Below, piece after piece: positions 23,708 through 31,902 of a stretch of 58,991 nt of DNA. The stretch is taken from positions 1-58,991 of the forward strand of contig CAKVLI010000010.1 of NCBI GenBank assembly GCA_934757155.1, in the 5' to 3' direction. The DNA is from an uncultured Candidatus Melainabacteria bacterium. GTDB taxonomy: Bacteria; Cyanobacteriota; Vampirovibrionia; Gastranaerophilales; Gastranaerophilaceae. The translations under genes were made by a program, and so were the position numbers. The stretch's first letter is position 1; each line of letters starts with the position of its first letter. The notes beneath the pieces are model-generated. The model was not told the origin of the DNA and did no database searches. It saw only the letters and a program-made list of their open reading frames with translations.

Positions 23708-24056
23708 AGCTTATAATCTCGTTATTTTCGCCAACCTGCAATATTGTAGGTTTATGGTTCTTTATTTCATCTTCTGTCATTTGTGCGTAGGTTACAATAA
23801 TAATCTTGTCCCCTGTTTGAACTTTTCTTGCAGCTGCGCCATTTACGCAAAAACACTTAGAACCACACTTACCTTTTATCGCATAAGTTTGAAATCTTTC
23901 TCCGTTATTAATATCAAGGATTTCAACCTTTTCCCATTCTCTTATATTGGCTTTTTCCAAAAATTCTTCATCAATAGTAATTGAGCCGACATAGTTCAAA
24001 TTAGAATCTGTGATTGTTGCTCTGTGAATTTTGGAGTGTAAAAATTCAAATAACAT
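23697..24056 (-). CDS. panD: Aspartate 1-decarboxylase proenzyme
   Basis: Makes beta-alanine from aspartate for pantothenate and coenzyme A. The 119-residue proenzyme shows the self-cleavage site G24-S25 in YVGSITID, where S25 becomes the pyruvoyl group. Other marks are K9 in LHSKIHRATIT, E-K-V-E-I-L-D-I-N-N-G-E-R-F and the conserved NGAAAR segment followed by G-D-K-I-I-I-V-T-Y. A cysteine pair in GKCGSKCFCVNGAAA is extra compared with well-known PanD proteins. GAGGG lies before the ATG. The other pantothenate genes are not in the window. Confidence 0.93.
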   Translation of the reverse strand: MLFEFLHSKIHRATITDSNLNYVGSITIDEEFLEKANIREWEKVEILDINNGERFQTYAIKGKCGSKCFCVNGAAARKVQTGDKIIIVTYAQMTEDEIKNHKPTILQVGENNEIISYGK

Positions 24057-24162
24057 TTTGTAATCCCTCTTTATACATTAAAATATTAGCACAAAAAAAC
24101 TACATAAGTGTTCAATACCAAATTTTTGCGAAAAAACTAAAATATAAAAAAAGGAGGAGAAA

Positions 24163-24393
24163 ATGCTAGATTTATTTATACTTGAATCTTGTCCGTATTG
24201 TAAAAAAGTAATAGAATATATGGACGAAAACAAGATTCCATACAACAAAATTGATATCTCAAATAAAGAATCCGAAGAATCACTTATAAAAATCGGCGGG
24301 AAACGACAAGTTCCGTTCTTGGTCGATAATGACAGAAATATTCAGATGTACGAGTCCGCGGACATCATTGAATATGCAAAAACTTTAAAATAA
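24163..24393 (+). CDS. Glutaredoxin-like protein
   Basis: A 76-residue thioredoxin-fold protein with the dithiol motif C10-P-Y-C13, the cis-proline segment RQVPFLV and a C-terminal YESADIIEY block as in glutaredoxins (GrxC/NrdH group). It would reduce disulfides or protein-glutathione mixes in the cytosol. The GGAGGAG site is strong. It is a single gene ending at the hairpin 24401-24423, which it shares with the opposing flagellin gene. Confidence 0.9.
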   Translation: MLDLFILESCPYCKKVIEYMDENKIPYNKIDISNKESEESLIKIGGKRQVPFLVDNDRNIQMYESADIIEYAKTLK

Positions 24394-24400
24394 AAATCAA

Positions 24401-24423
24401 CAGGCACTCCAAAAGAGTGCCTG
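24401..24423. terminator. Shared terminator of glutaredoxin and flagellin genes
   Basis: CAGGCACTC/GAGTGCCTG 9-bp stem with a five-base loop; the T-rich flank is better on the minus (flagellin) side. Confidence 0.75.
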
Positions 24424-24463
24424 CCATTTGAAAGGACATTTATTTATTATATTCTTGGGAATA

Positions 24464-25594
24464 TTAGAGCAAGTTCAAAGCGATTTGAGGTTGTTGGTTA
24501 GCTGTCGCCAACAATGTAGCTGTAGCTTGTTGGAGGATTTGATACTTGATGTAGTTTGAAGATTCAGTTGCTGCATCAGCATCCTTAATTGTAGAAACCG
24601 CTTCTGTTAAGTTTTCTCTTTGAACATCGGTTGAATCAATCGCTGAATCAAGTCTGTTCATATAAGCACCGATTTTAGTACATCTTAAAGAGATATTGTC
24701 AATCGCATCATCAATGTTATCAATGAATGCACGAGCAGAACTATCATTTCTGTAGATAGCTTTGCACATTTCTTCAATAGTAAAATCTTTTTTTACAGTT
24801 GCACTTGCTTGACCTGCAGTATATTCAACAGTGCCATTTTCAGCCATAGCTGCTGCAAGTGCTGAAGCATAATAGCCATCCCTGTAAACAGGAGTTGCGC
24901 CTTGTTCAAGAACTTTTCCAGCAGCGTCCGTAGGTTGACCATCAGCATTGATGTAACGTGCTCTGTAGCAGTATTCATCAGTTTCTGTAGCACTTGTTCT
25001 CAAGTCAATATAACCAGGGCGATTAGCAGTTGAAGCCGCTTTTGATTTGAAGCCCATAATTACTGTAGACATTGCACTATCAAACAAGAAAGCATCCATC
25101 TTGATTACACATCTTTTGTTTGAATACAAACCAACTTGAAGATTGATGTCAGTTTGTCTTGAACCATCGAGCAGGTAAGTATCATTAAAATCCGTGATAG
25201 TACACAAACGGTTAATTTCATCCATTCTCTGTTCAACTTCAGTTCTGATAGCGTTCAAAGATGCTGAACCGTAAGTACCGTTTGCTGCTTGCATCGTTAG
25301 GTCTCTAATTCTTTGTAAATAATCGTTAATGATATCCAAAACACCTTCTTGGGTTGTTAACATATCAAGACCCATTTGAGCGTTTGTCTCAATAATATCA
25401 TAACCGTTTACTTTAGCTTCCATTCCGGTATAAACTGCATAACCGGCTGCGTCATCTTTGGCTGAATTTATCTTGAAGCCAGTAGATAATTTCTCCATTG
25501 CTGAATTCATGCCTTTAGTTGCACTTTTCAAGTACTTTTGACATGTCAGGGATGACAAATTCGTGTTAATGGTTAATGTTGAAGTTGATCCCAT
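24464..25594 (-). CDS. fliC: Flagellin
   Basis: Filament subunit exported through the flagellar type III system. At 376 residues it has the N-terminal D0/D1 helices with the classic LSTGFKINSAKDDAAGYAVY and the ANGTYGSASLNAIRTEVEQR block. The C-terminal pattern ATESSNYIKYQILQQATATL ends LATANQQPQIALNLL. The central variable domain is short. Six cysteines are present (for example SSLTCQKY, NRLCTI, DEYCYR, SLRCTK), which is odd because flagellins usually lack cysteine. A strong AAAGGA site precedes the ATG. Two operator-like palindromes lie upstream at 25656 and 25772. The fliD-like tail at the window start supports the call. Confidence 0.95.
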   Translation of the reverse strand: MGSTSTLTINTNLSSLTCQKYLKSATKGMNSAMEKLSTGFKINSAKDDAAGYAVYTGMEAKVNGYDIIETNAQMGLDMLTTQEGVLDIINDYLQRIRDLTMQAANGTYGSASLNAIRTEVEQRMDEINRLCTITDFNDTYLLDGSRQTDINLQVGLYSNKRCVIKMDAFLFDSAMSTVIMGFKSKAASTANRPGYIDLRTSATETDEYCYRARYINADGQPTDAAGKVLEQGATPVYRDGYYASALAAAMAENGTVEYTAGQASATVKKDFTIEEMCKAIYRNDSSARAFIDNIDDAIDNISLRCTKIGAYMNRLDSAIDSTDVQRENLTEAVSTIKDADAATESSNYIKYQILQQATATLLATANQQPQIALNLL

Positions 25595-25655
25595 AATAAA
25601 TTTCCTTTCAAATTTTTCCTTTCCCCATGTAATACGGCAGAAAAAAATCGAACTT

Positions 25656-25674
25656 TACAACTTTAGTTATAGAA
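25656..25674 (-). promoter_or_regulatory. Operator-like palindrome 1 upstream of flagellin
   Basis: TACAACTTTAGTTATAGAA. The half-sites ACAACT/AGTTAT are near-complementary around a TT centre. It is matched at 25772-25790 apart from the central bases (TT versus AA). Confidence 0.45.
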
Positions 25675-25771
25675 TCCTCCATATAGAGGAGAGGTTGTCT
25701 GCTAATCCGCTCATAGAGGGAATCGCAAAAAATAATATTTTACAGAAATTTTTGGTCTTGTGCTCTTTTCC

Positions 25772-25790
25772 TACAACTAAAGTTATAGAA
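25772..25790 (-). promoter_or_regulatory. Operator-like palindrome 2 upstream of flagellin
   Basis: TACAACTAAAGTTATAGAA, 116 bases from the first copy and identical to it outside the two central bases. Between the two lies a region with further AT-rich hairpin potential (CCTCCATATAGAGGAG). Confidence 0.45.
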
Positions 25791-25872
25791 AATTACCCAA
25801 CCAAATAGTTAATCTGTGGAGTAAAAAAACGTACATGAGCAGGGTATAAAATCAGTAAAGAAGGAGACATTT

Positions 25873-26445
25873 ATGAAATTTGAAAACTCAGAAACACTTC
25901 AATGTTTAGTAAACGCCTTTGCGGGCGAATCACAAGCAAGAAACAAGTATACGTTTTACGCAAAACAGGCACAAAAAGACGGTTATGAAAAGATTGCAGC
26001 CGTTTTTCTTGACACAGCCGAAAACGAAAAAGAACATGCAAAACTGTTCTACAAACATATTCCTGCATCAGAGCATTGGCAAGTCAATGGTTCTTACCCG
26101 TTTTTTCTTGGAAAAACACTAGAAAACCTTATCGCTGCTGCAGAGGGCGAAAAAGAAGAATGGGAACGAATTTATAAACACAGCGCACAAGTGGCTAAAG
26201 ACGAAGGATTTGACGAAATTTCCAGACTATTCTCAAATATATTAGAAATAGAAAAACATCACTCCCATAGATATCAACTTCTTGCAGATGAACTTCAAAA
26301 TGAAACCTTCTTCGAAAAGAGTGAAATAACTCAATGGATTTGTAGAAAATGCGGTCATATACAGATTTCAAAATCTGCACCGGAAAAATGTCCTGTCTGC
26401 GAACATCCACAAGCTTATTTTGAGCTGTTTAATGAAAAGTTCTAA
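25873..26445 (+). CDS. Rubrerythrin
   Basis: A 190-residue peroxide reductase that protects anaerobes from hydrogen peroxide. The N-terminal four-helix diiron domain has E-S-Q-A-R-N-K-Y near residue 20 and E-N-E-K-E-H-A near 50-56. The second pair of ligand helices holds AAAEGEKEEWE and ILEIEKHHSHRY. The C-terminal rubredoxin-like domain holds two C-x-x-C pairs (CRKCGHI, CPVCEH). The order, ferritin-like then rubredoxin, is the classical form. An AAGGAG site precedes it. It appears to be transcribed alone, opposite to flagellin. Confidence 0.95.
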   Translation: MKFENSETLQCLVNAFAGESQARNKYTFYAKQAQKDGYEKIAAVFLDTAENEKEHAKLFYKHIPASEHWQVNGSYPFFLGKTLENLIAAAEGEKEEWERIYKHSAQVAKDEGFDEISRLFSNILEIEKHHSHRYQLLADELQNETFFEKSEITQWICRKCGHIQISKSAPEKCPVCEHPQAYFELFNEKF

Positions 26446-26450
26446 AGAAA

Positions 26451-26527
26451 TATAACTTTAAGTTTTGTAACAAATTCTCTTTATATCCTAAAGTTTTATA
26501 TAATTATGTCGTTATACAAATTGTATA
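26451..26527 (+). promoter_or_regulatory. Promoter/operator region of the GLUG-repeat gene
   Basis: It contains a TATAACTTTAAGTTTTGTA sequence (26451-26469) resembling the flagellin palindromes, TTTTGTAACAA (26463-26473), a -10 TATAAT (26499-26504) and a perfect palindrome TATACAAATTGTATA (26513-26527) downstream of the -10. No good -35 is present. Confidence 0.45.
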
Positions 26528-26552
26528 CTCAAGTTTGATATAAGGAGTTCTT

Positions 26553-29276
26553 ATGGGTTTAAGCGTTACAGACGGACAAGCAGCATTAGCAGCTGCGCAA
26601 GAACGTCAAAAGGCAATGATTAAAGCTAGAGAAGCGGCTGAAACAGCTAAAACAACAGCGAGCGAAAATGAAGCCAACAAATCTCAAATCGCGACAGAAA
26701 AGGCATCTGCCGCAGAAGCTGCTGTAAACGCAGTAAGTTCTATGTCATTGGAGGTTAACACAGCACAAACAGCGTACACGCAAGCATTGAATCAGCTTGC
26801 TATTGCCAAATCAAGCGGAGATGAAGCTGCTATTGCAAGTGCTGAAAGTGCTGCTGAAAGAGCAAAAGCGACTCTTGATGAATTAAATGGTAAGTTGAAG
26901 GAACTACAGGACGCTGCACAAAAAGCACAAACTGAAGCAGCTGCAGCACAAAGAGAAGCAGACACGGCAAAAACAGAATTAGAGACGGCTACAAAAGTTT
27001 TAGAAGATGCCCAAAAGGCTGAAACAGAAGCGGAAGAAGCTGTAAAAAAAGCCGAAGAAGACCTTGAAGCAGCTAAAGCAGAAGAAGCTAAAAAAGCTGA
27101 GGAAGCAGGCACTCATTCTTTAACCGAGGCTGAAGCCAGAGAGCAAGGTTACACTATAATCACGACAGCTGAGCAGTTGATTGCAATTGCCGACAACATG
27201 AGCGGTAAATATATCTTGATGGGGGATATTGATTTATCAGGAGTAGCTTGGACTCCGATTGGTGACGAGAAAAATCCGTTTACAGGTAAATTAAATGGTA
27301 ATGGTTTCAGTATCAAGAATCTAGATGTTGCAATTGATAATGGTACAAAAACACAAAATGTGGGCTTCTTCGGTGTAACTGACGGCGCAGAAATCAAAGA
27401 CATAAACTTTGTTGATGCAAAAATCACTACTCCTGAAGGATACAATAAAGGCTCTGTAGGTATTGTAGCCGGTACTGCAAAGAACACCTCTTTCGACGGA
27501 GTTAGCGCATCAGGTGAAGTAACCGGACACCAAAGATTAGGCGGCTTGGTTGGTACAGTTGCTGACGATAACACCAAAACTAACGGCAAACACTCATCAT
27601 TCAAGAACTGTTCAACAAATGTAAACGTAAACGGTTCATACTACGCCGGAGGCTTAATCGGCTACATTAATTCAACCTATTCTAATGACTTAGTAATCGA
27701 AAATTGTCAAACATCCGGCAGCATAATGGTAAAAGAAAAATGTGGCGGCGGTTTAGTTGGTGAAGCAGGAAAAACAATCGTAACAATTAATAACTGCTCA
27801 AGCAGTGCAAACATCGACTGCACAAACAAAGCTAGCGAAGAAATTTCTTGGCTGCTTGAAACTGCAAAATGCGGCGGCTTAATCGGCTGTGCTAACGGCA
27901 CTTATGTTGCAATGTGCAACTCTAAGTATGAAGGCAATATTAAGGCGGAGGGCGAATTCAAAGGCGAATACTACGGCTACTACATGAACGATGCTCACGT
28001 CACAATTTTTGAACTTTCAGCAGGTTTACCGGCTGATGATATCTTGAACATTGACGGCGTAGACGGCATTACACCTATAGTTGATGCAGACGGCAATGCT
28101 CGCTATGAAATCACTGTAAGCACGTTAACAGGTATGGATAAGATTGTTGCTATGATTAGAAACAATCCTGAACTTGCCGAAATAGTAACTTTCAACGTCA
28201 ACTTTGACTTTGAGGCTATGGATGCAAAATACGACCATACATTCTATTCACAATATGGCGTTGTACAAAAACTTACAGAAGACGAAGACGGTAATGTTGT
28301 AAATGATGTTTACATTGATAACGAAATTGATTTGGAAACAACATTCCATTATCGCAACTATCAACAAATGCAGATTACACCAGGTGATTGCGACTTCCAA
28401 ATTATGGAATGTGATATAAAACCTACCATGATTAGTGGTTTGTACAAGGATTCTGACGGCAACTATTATGTTGAACGCAACGGAGAAATGATACCGACAA
28501 CACTCGAGTTCTTCTTTGAAAATCAAAGAACTAACGTTACAAAACGACTTGATGAAAAAGAAGTTGCTCTTAGAAACAAAATCTCTGAAATGGTTGTTTC
28601 ATATCAACAAGAAATGTATGCAGCTTTAAAAGAAAAATACGGACTTGCAGCTGATTACATAATCGAAAAACTTGATGAGCCTGAATACAAATACTTGTTA
28701 GAAAGACGAGAAGCAGGCGAAGAGTTAACTCCGGAAGAACTAATCGCAATTGATGTGTTTGAACTTGACTATGAAATTTGCAATATCGTTGGTGAAGCAA
28801 CAAATAACCAAGGTTGCGGTATGGGCGGAGATGCATCATTCCTTGAAGATGCTAAAGGAGAACCTTTGACTGATGAAGACGGAAGAATTCGTTACACAAC
28901 CTCCGGCGGAACAGAATTAAGACAACAAATGGACGAAGCGGGTAACCTCGTAACCGATGAAGACGGGAACCCTGTATACGAAACATTGGACGGCGAAGAA
29001 TATAACGGTATTGATGAAGTTTATGCGATTAAAGGTGTTGCACAAACTGATGAAAACGGAAATAAACTCTATTCGGATTCTGAAGGCAAAACTGTTGTCG
29101 AAACAAAAGACGAAGAAGGCAATGTTTCATATGCATATGAAGACGGTACTGCTTACGAGGGAGAAACCGATGCTTTGAAAAAACAAATCAAGGAATATAA
29201 CCCTTCTGATGCGTACAAAAAAGTTCAAGAAGAAATGAAACGACTTCTCGAAGAATGCAAAAACAAAGAAGTTTAA
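26553..29276 (+). CDS. Large coiled-coil protein with GLUG beta-helix repeats
   Basis: A 907-residue protein. Residues 8-185 form a long Ala/Glu-rich coiled coil. About 188-480 is a right-handed beta-helix region with GLUG motifs (GGLVGTVADD, GGLIGYINST, GGGLVGEAG, GGLIGCANGT) preceded by the usual entry D-I-D-L-S-G-V-A-W-T-P-I-G. About 490-760 is mixed, with several cysteines and helical segments. About 765-880 has repeats of the type DEDGN-x-x-Y alternating with G-x-x-Y. GLUG regions occur in surface adhesins and IgA peptidase-like proteins. No Sec signal or anchor is seen, so secretion by the flagellar apparatus or a type I system is possible. It begins with a good AAGGAG site and ends at a strong terminator. 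Confidence 0.75.
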   Translation: MGLSVTDGQAALAAAQERQKAMIKAREAAETAKTTASENEANKSQIATEKASAAEAAVNAVSSMSLEVNTAQTAYTQALNQLAIAKSSGDEAAIASAESAAERAKATLDELNGKLKELQDAAQKAQTEAAAAQREADTAKTELETATKVLEDAQKAETEAEEAVKKAEEDLEAAKAEEAKKAEEAGTHSLTEAEAREQGYTIITTAEQLIAIADNMSGKYILMGDIDLSGVAWTPIGDEKNPFTGKLNGNGFSIKNLDVAIDNGTKTQNVGFFGVTDGAEIKDINFVDAKITTPEGYNKGSVGIVAGTAKNTSFDGVSASGEVTGHQRLGGLVGTVADDNTKTNGKHSSFKNCSTNVNVNGSYYAGGLIGYINSTYSNDLVIENCQTSGSIMVKEKCGGGLVGEAGKTIVTINNCSSSANIDCTNKASEEISWLLETAKCGGLIGCANGTYVAMCNSKYEGNIKAEGEFKGEYYGYYMNDAHVTIFELSAGLPADDILNIDGVDGITPIVDADGNARYEITVSTLTGMDKIVAMIRNNPELAEIVTFNVNFDFEAMDAKYDHTFYSQYGVVQKLTEDEDGNVVNDVYIDNEIDLETTFHYRNYQQMQITPGDCDFQIMECDIKPTMISGLYKDSDGNYYVERNGEMIPTTLEFFFENQRTNVTKRLDEKEVALRNKISEMVVSYQQEMYAALKEKYGLAADYIIEKLDEPEYKYLLERREAGEELTPEELIAIDVFELDYEICNIVGEATNNQGCGMGGDASFLEDAKGEPLTDEDGRIRYTTSGGTELRQQMDEAGNLVTDEDGNPVYETLDGEEYNGIDEVYAIKGVAQTDENGNKLYSDSEGKTVVETKDEEGNVSYAYEDGTAYEGETDALKKQIKEYNPSDAYKKVQEEMKRLLEECKNKEV

Positions 29277-29287
29277 CTCTAAACACT

Positions 29288-29323
29288 AAAAAAGGGTCGG
29301 AATTTAAATTCCGACCCTTTTTT
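29288..29323. terminator. Bidirectional terminator
   Basis: A perfect 36-base palindrome containing AGGGTCGGAATTT, with A and T runs on its two sides. It serves the GLUG gene and the opposing HEAT-like gene. Confidence 0.9.
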
Positions 29324-29336
29324 GATATAAGTTTTC

Positions 29337-29693
29337 TTAGCTTAAAGCCAATAATGATTTTACTGAACGAGCGTTTTCTTTAACTGTTTCGTCAGAGTGC
29401 ATATTGATTGTATCATCTAATATTTTCATAACTTCAGTTTTATCTTTTAGAGATAAAATTTCGTTGATTGTGCTCATTGCTACAGATGGAGAAAGGTCAT
29501 TAATACCTTTACCTTGGTTGATGATAACAACTTTTAATGAATCGTGAAGATTTTTCCTTACCAAAGCTCTTGAAGTATATTCTCTAACTTCGTTATCAGG
29601 AGAATTTGTTCCCAATTCTTCCAAAACTCTTATAGAATCGTTATCTTTATGAGCAGCTAAAGCATCAATAATTTCTAAAACGTTTCTGTTCAT
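29337..29693 (-). CDS. HEAT-repeat-like helical protein
   Basis: A 118-residue all-helical protein. Helix pairs such as EVREYTSRALVRKN and ETVKENARSVKSLLAL look like HEAT/Armadillo repeats used for protein contacts. No catalytic motif is seen. Its ATG overlaps the stop of the upstream gene (TAATG), and GGAGGT lies in the end of that gene, so the pair is co-translated. Function is unknown. Confidence 0.6.
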   Translation of the reverse strand: MNRNVLEIIDALAAHKDNDSIRVLEELGTNSPDNEVREYTSRALVRKNLHDSLKVVIINQGKGINDLSPSVAMSTINEILSLKDKTEVMKILDDTINMHSDETVKENARSVKSLLALS

Positions 29694-30304
29694 TATGCAG
29701 CACCTCCGAGAAGAGCAATTTCATCTTTCCACATTTGTTCGATTTCAGCAACAGATGTTGTTTCAGGGTTGATGTGATGAGAATGTTGTTTAACTAAGTT
29801 TGCCCACTTAGCAGCCATATCCTTACCTAAATCCATTACATCTCTGTTTAGAAAATCAAATTTGGATGAAATACCTTTTCCAAGATTTGAAACATTTTCA
29901 TTCAAAGCGGACAATCTGTTAGAAATTCCGTTTGAGATACCGTTACCAAGACCGTTCATTGCAGCTGAAATAGTTTTAATACCGGCTACTTCAGAAATAT
30001 TTGTGTTCTTAGCATAATCCCAAGCGTTAGAAATCCCGCCTCTAACTCTATTAACGAAATTAATAATAGGTTCAGCAATGCCGTTTCTCATTTTATTCAT
30101 GCTGCCTGCAACAGAGGAAGCAATCATTTTTAATTTATTAGTGTGCTTTGGTTCAAACCCTTCAAAAACATCAGCGAACTGCAAAGTATTTCCTTCAAAA
30201 TTTGAATATTTGAACGGATTTGTAGTCGAATTTCTGGAAGTTTTAAACGGGTTAGCAATTTTTGGGGTAAGGTTTTGCGAACCTACTTTAATAATTTTCG
30301 CCAT
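29693..30304 (-). CDS. Unknown protein, partner of the HEAT-like protein
   Basis: A 203-residue protein with an Asn/Ser/Phe-rich start (NPFKTSRNSTTNPFKYSNF). A helical middle with repeated NGIS units follows (NGLGNGISNGISNRLSALNE) and then an ending that is again helical (SVAEIEQMWKDEIALLGG). There is no signal peptide or membrane helix. It is co-translated with the HEAT-like gene downstream, suggesting the two products act together. AAAGGA precedes the ATG. No family was recognised. Confidence 0.55.
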   Translation of the reverse strand: MAKIIKVGSQNLTPKIANPFKTSRNSTTNPFKYSNFEGNTLQFADVFEGFEPKHTNKLKMIASSVAGSMNKMRNGIAEPIINFVNRVRGGISNAWDYAKNTNISEVAGIKTISAAMNGLGNGISNGISNRLSALNENVSNLGKGISSKFDFLNRDVMDLGKDMAAKWANLVKQHSHHINPETTSVAEIEQMWKDEIALLGGAA

Positions 30305-30371
30305 ACTATTCCTTTCTAATTATCGTGACATCTAGACACATATTAGAATAACATACGGTGTAAATATTCAA

Positions 30372-30670
30372 TCATCTATTTGGAGGATAAATCCCGATTT
30401 TAATACTGTGTTCTTCACCTTCCACCATCAGAGTAGAGTTTTCAGGGTTTGTATAAACCTCATAAACAGGACCTTGTCTTTCATCCATAATATTGTTAGG
30501 AGAAACCAATATGACAACACCGTTCAAAATACCATATTTCTGGAAATTATACGTATCAACATTAACAGAAACCGGCATACCTTGTTTTACGAACCCGATA
30601 TCCTAATTTAAAACAATAGCTTGAATCTGTAACAGCGCATCTTTCGGAACAATTGTCAGAGTTAATCTTG
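30372..30670 (-). pseudogene. Remnant of a HlyD-type membrane fusion protein gene
   Basis: Read on the minus strand, about 100 codons match the C-terminal third of HlyD/PrtE-type type I secretion adaptors. The blocks are IVPKDALLQIQA, then a TAG stop where the family has a residue in the 'N-x-D-I-G-F' turn, then DIGFVKQGMPVSVNVDTYNF, QKYGILNGVV and GPVYEVY. After IKIGI the conserved pre-C-terminal strand is missing, and a TGA follows at an 'N-R-R'-like place. The N-terminal two thirds (coiled hairpin and membrane anchor) are absent. A start at 30578 would give 68 residues, but this is more likely decay than a gene. Confidence 0.7.
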
Positions 30671-30966
30671 TAAAGGAATCAATAAAAAATGATGTCGAGA
30701 AAGAATAATCAATCTCGTTAGATTAGCAAGAAAGGAGAACGCTCTAAAAAACAAAATCACGTGAAACATCTTAAAAAAAATTTATAATTACCCACAACAT
30801 AAGCAGGAGTGACTTTTTAAACTTATTGAAACTTTTCCGAAAGTCATTCTATTGTGTTGTGCTATTTACTTTTGTTCTGTTGAGTTTATAATTAAATTCA
30901 GTTGGGAGAGAAGGAGTTTTCTTTTCTTACAAGGGAATTATAGTATAGTTTTAACGGAGATTTAGC
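30671..30966. other. Gene-free stretch with an imperfect inverted repeat
   Basis: About 300 AT-rich bases. Arms at 30794-30817 and 30837-30860 share ACAACA and TGACTTT and could form an imperfect hairpin. A TATAAT at about 30886-30891 and GGAG before 30967 may serve the LicD operon. Nothing else is recognised. Confidence 0.5.
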
Positions 30967-31902
30967 GTGGTTTTGGAGAGCATTTTCTCTATAAAAGAGT
31001 ACGGAGAAACGCATAAAATTTTGCGTATATTCGGGTTGAAAATAAAATTTCCCAAACCTGAATTCGCGAAAAAGAAAAAAGAAAATCCATACTATTACTA
31101 CAAAGAAAACAACATTAATATCACGACTCTACCTCCGGCAACCGGACAATTGAGAGATATTCAGCTTGCTAATTTCACGCTCCTAAAAGAGCTTGATTAT
31201 GTTTGCAAACAGAACAATCTCACCTACTGGCTTGATGGTGGGACTCTTATCGGCGCAGTGCGCCACAAGGGATTTATTCCGTGGGATGACGATATTGACA
31301 CCGCAATGCCACGAGCAGATTATGAAAAAATCATTGATGCATTCAAAAAATCGTCTCGCAATCCGGACATTTTTGCCGGCGTGACAAAAGATGTGAACAA
31401 CAACTGCATAATAAAAGTGCAGCACAAAAAATGCCAGCATCTTTTTGTGGATATTTTTCCGTGGGATACATACGGAAAATCCTTGACAACAGAGGAACAA
31501 ATCAAAGAAACCGTTCGTATAAAAGAGATTCGCGCTCGCTTTAAAGGTGTAAAACTCAGTGCTGAAGAGCTTAAGCAAAAGCTTAACAAAACAATGATTG
31601 ACGAAATATTACCACAAGAAAAAGGCGAGAACGCTGATTTTGTATGGGGAATTGATTACAACCATCAGTGGAAAAACTGGTTCACAAGATACGATGTGGT
31701 TTACCCGATGAAAACTATTGTTTTTGAAGGAGAAGTGTTCCCTTGTATAAACAATCCTGACGCATTTTTGACAAGGGTTTACGGGAATTATATGGCTTAT
31801 CCGAACAAAATCGGATTTGGTCACGCAATGTTTTTGGACTTATCCGATACAGATAAAAAATTTATCGAAGAATTAAAAGGTAGATATGGAACAGCAAAGT
31901 AA
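30967..31902 (+). CDS. LicD-family phosphotransferase
   Basis: A 311-residue nucleotidyltransferase-fold protein. LicD proteins attach phosphocholine or similar phospho-alcohols to surface sugars. The diagnostic block is YWLDGGTLIGAVRHKGFIPW followed by D-D-D-I-D (metal site), and then FVDIFPWD. The N-terminal 60 residues are variable and basic. The gene starts with GTG, with GGAG eight bases upstream, and overlaps the next gene by 17 bases. Being first in an operon with a cytidylyltransferase of the IspD/TarI type suggests the donor is a CDP-activated alcohol made by its neighbour. Substrate is inference. Confidence 0.88.
   Translation: MVLESIFSIKEYGETHKILRIFGLKIKFPKPEFAKKKKENPYYYYKENNINITTLPPATGQLRDIQLANFTLLKELDYVCKQNNLTYWLDGGTLIGAVRHKGFIPWDDDIDTAMPRADYEKIIDAFKKSSRNPDIFAGVTKDVNNNCIIKVQHKKCQHLFVDIFPWDTYGKSLTTEEQIKETVRIKEIRARFKGVKLSAEELKQKLNKTMIDEILPQEKGENADFVWGIDYNHQWKNWFTRYDVVYPMKTIVFEGEVFPCINNPDAFLTRVYGNYMAYPNKIGFGHAMFLDLSDTDKKFIEELKGRYGTAK

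Noticed and set aside
26792..27112. 106-codon minus-strand frame opposite the GLUG gene
   Set aside because: A Ser/Ala-rich shadow of the Ala/Glu coiled coil on the other strand.
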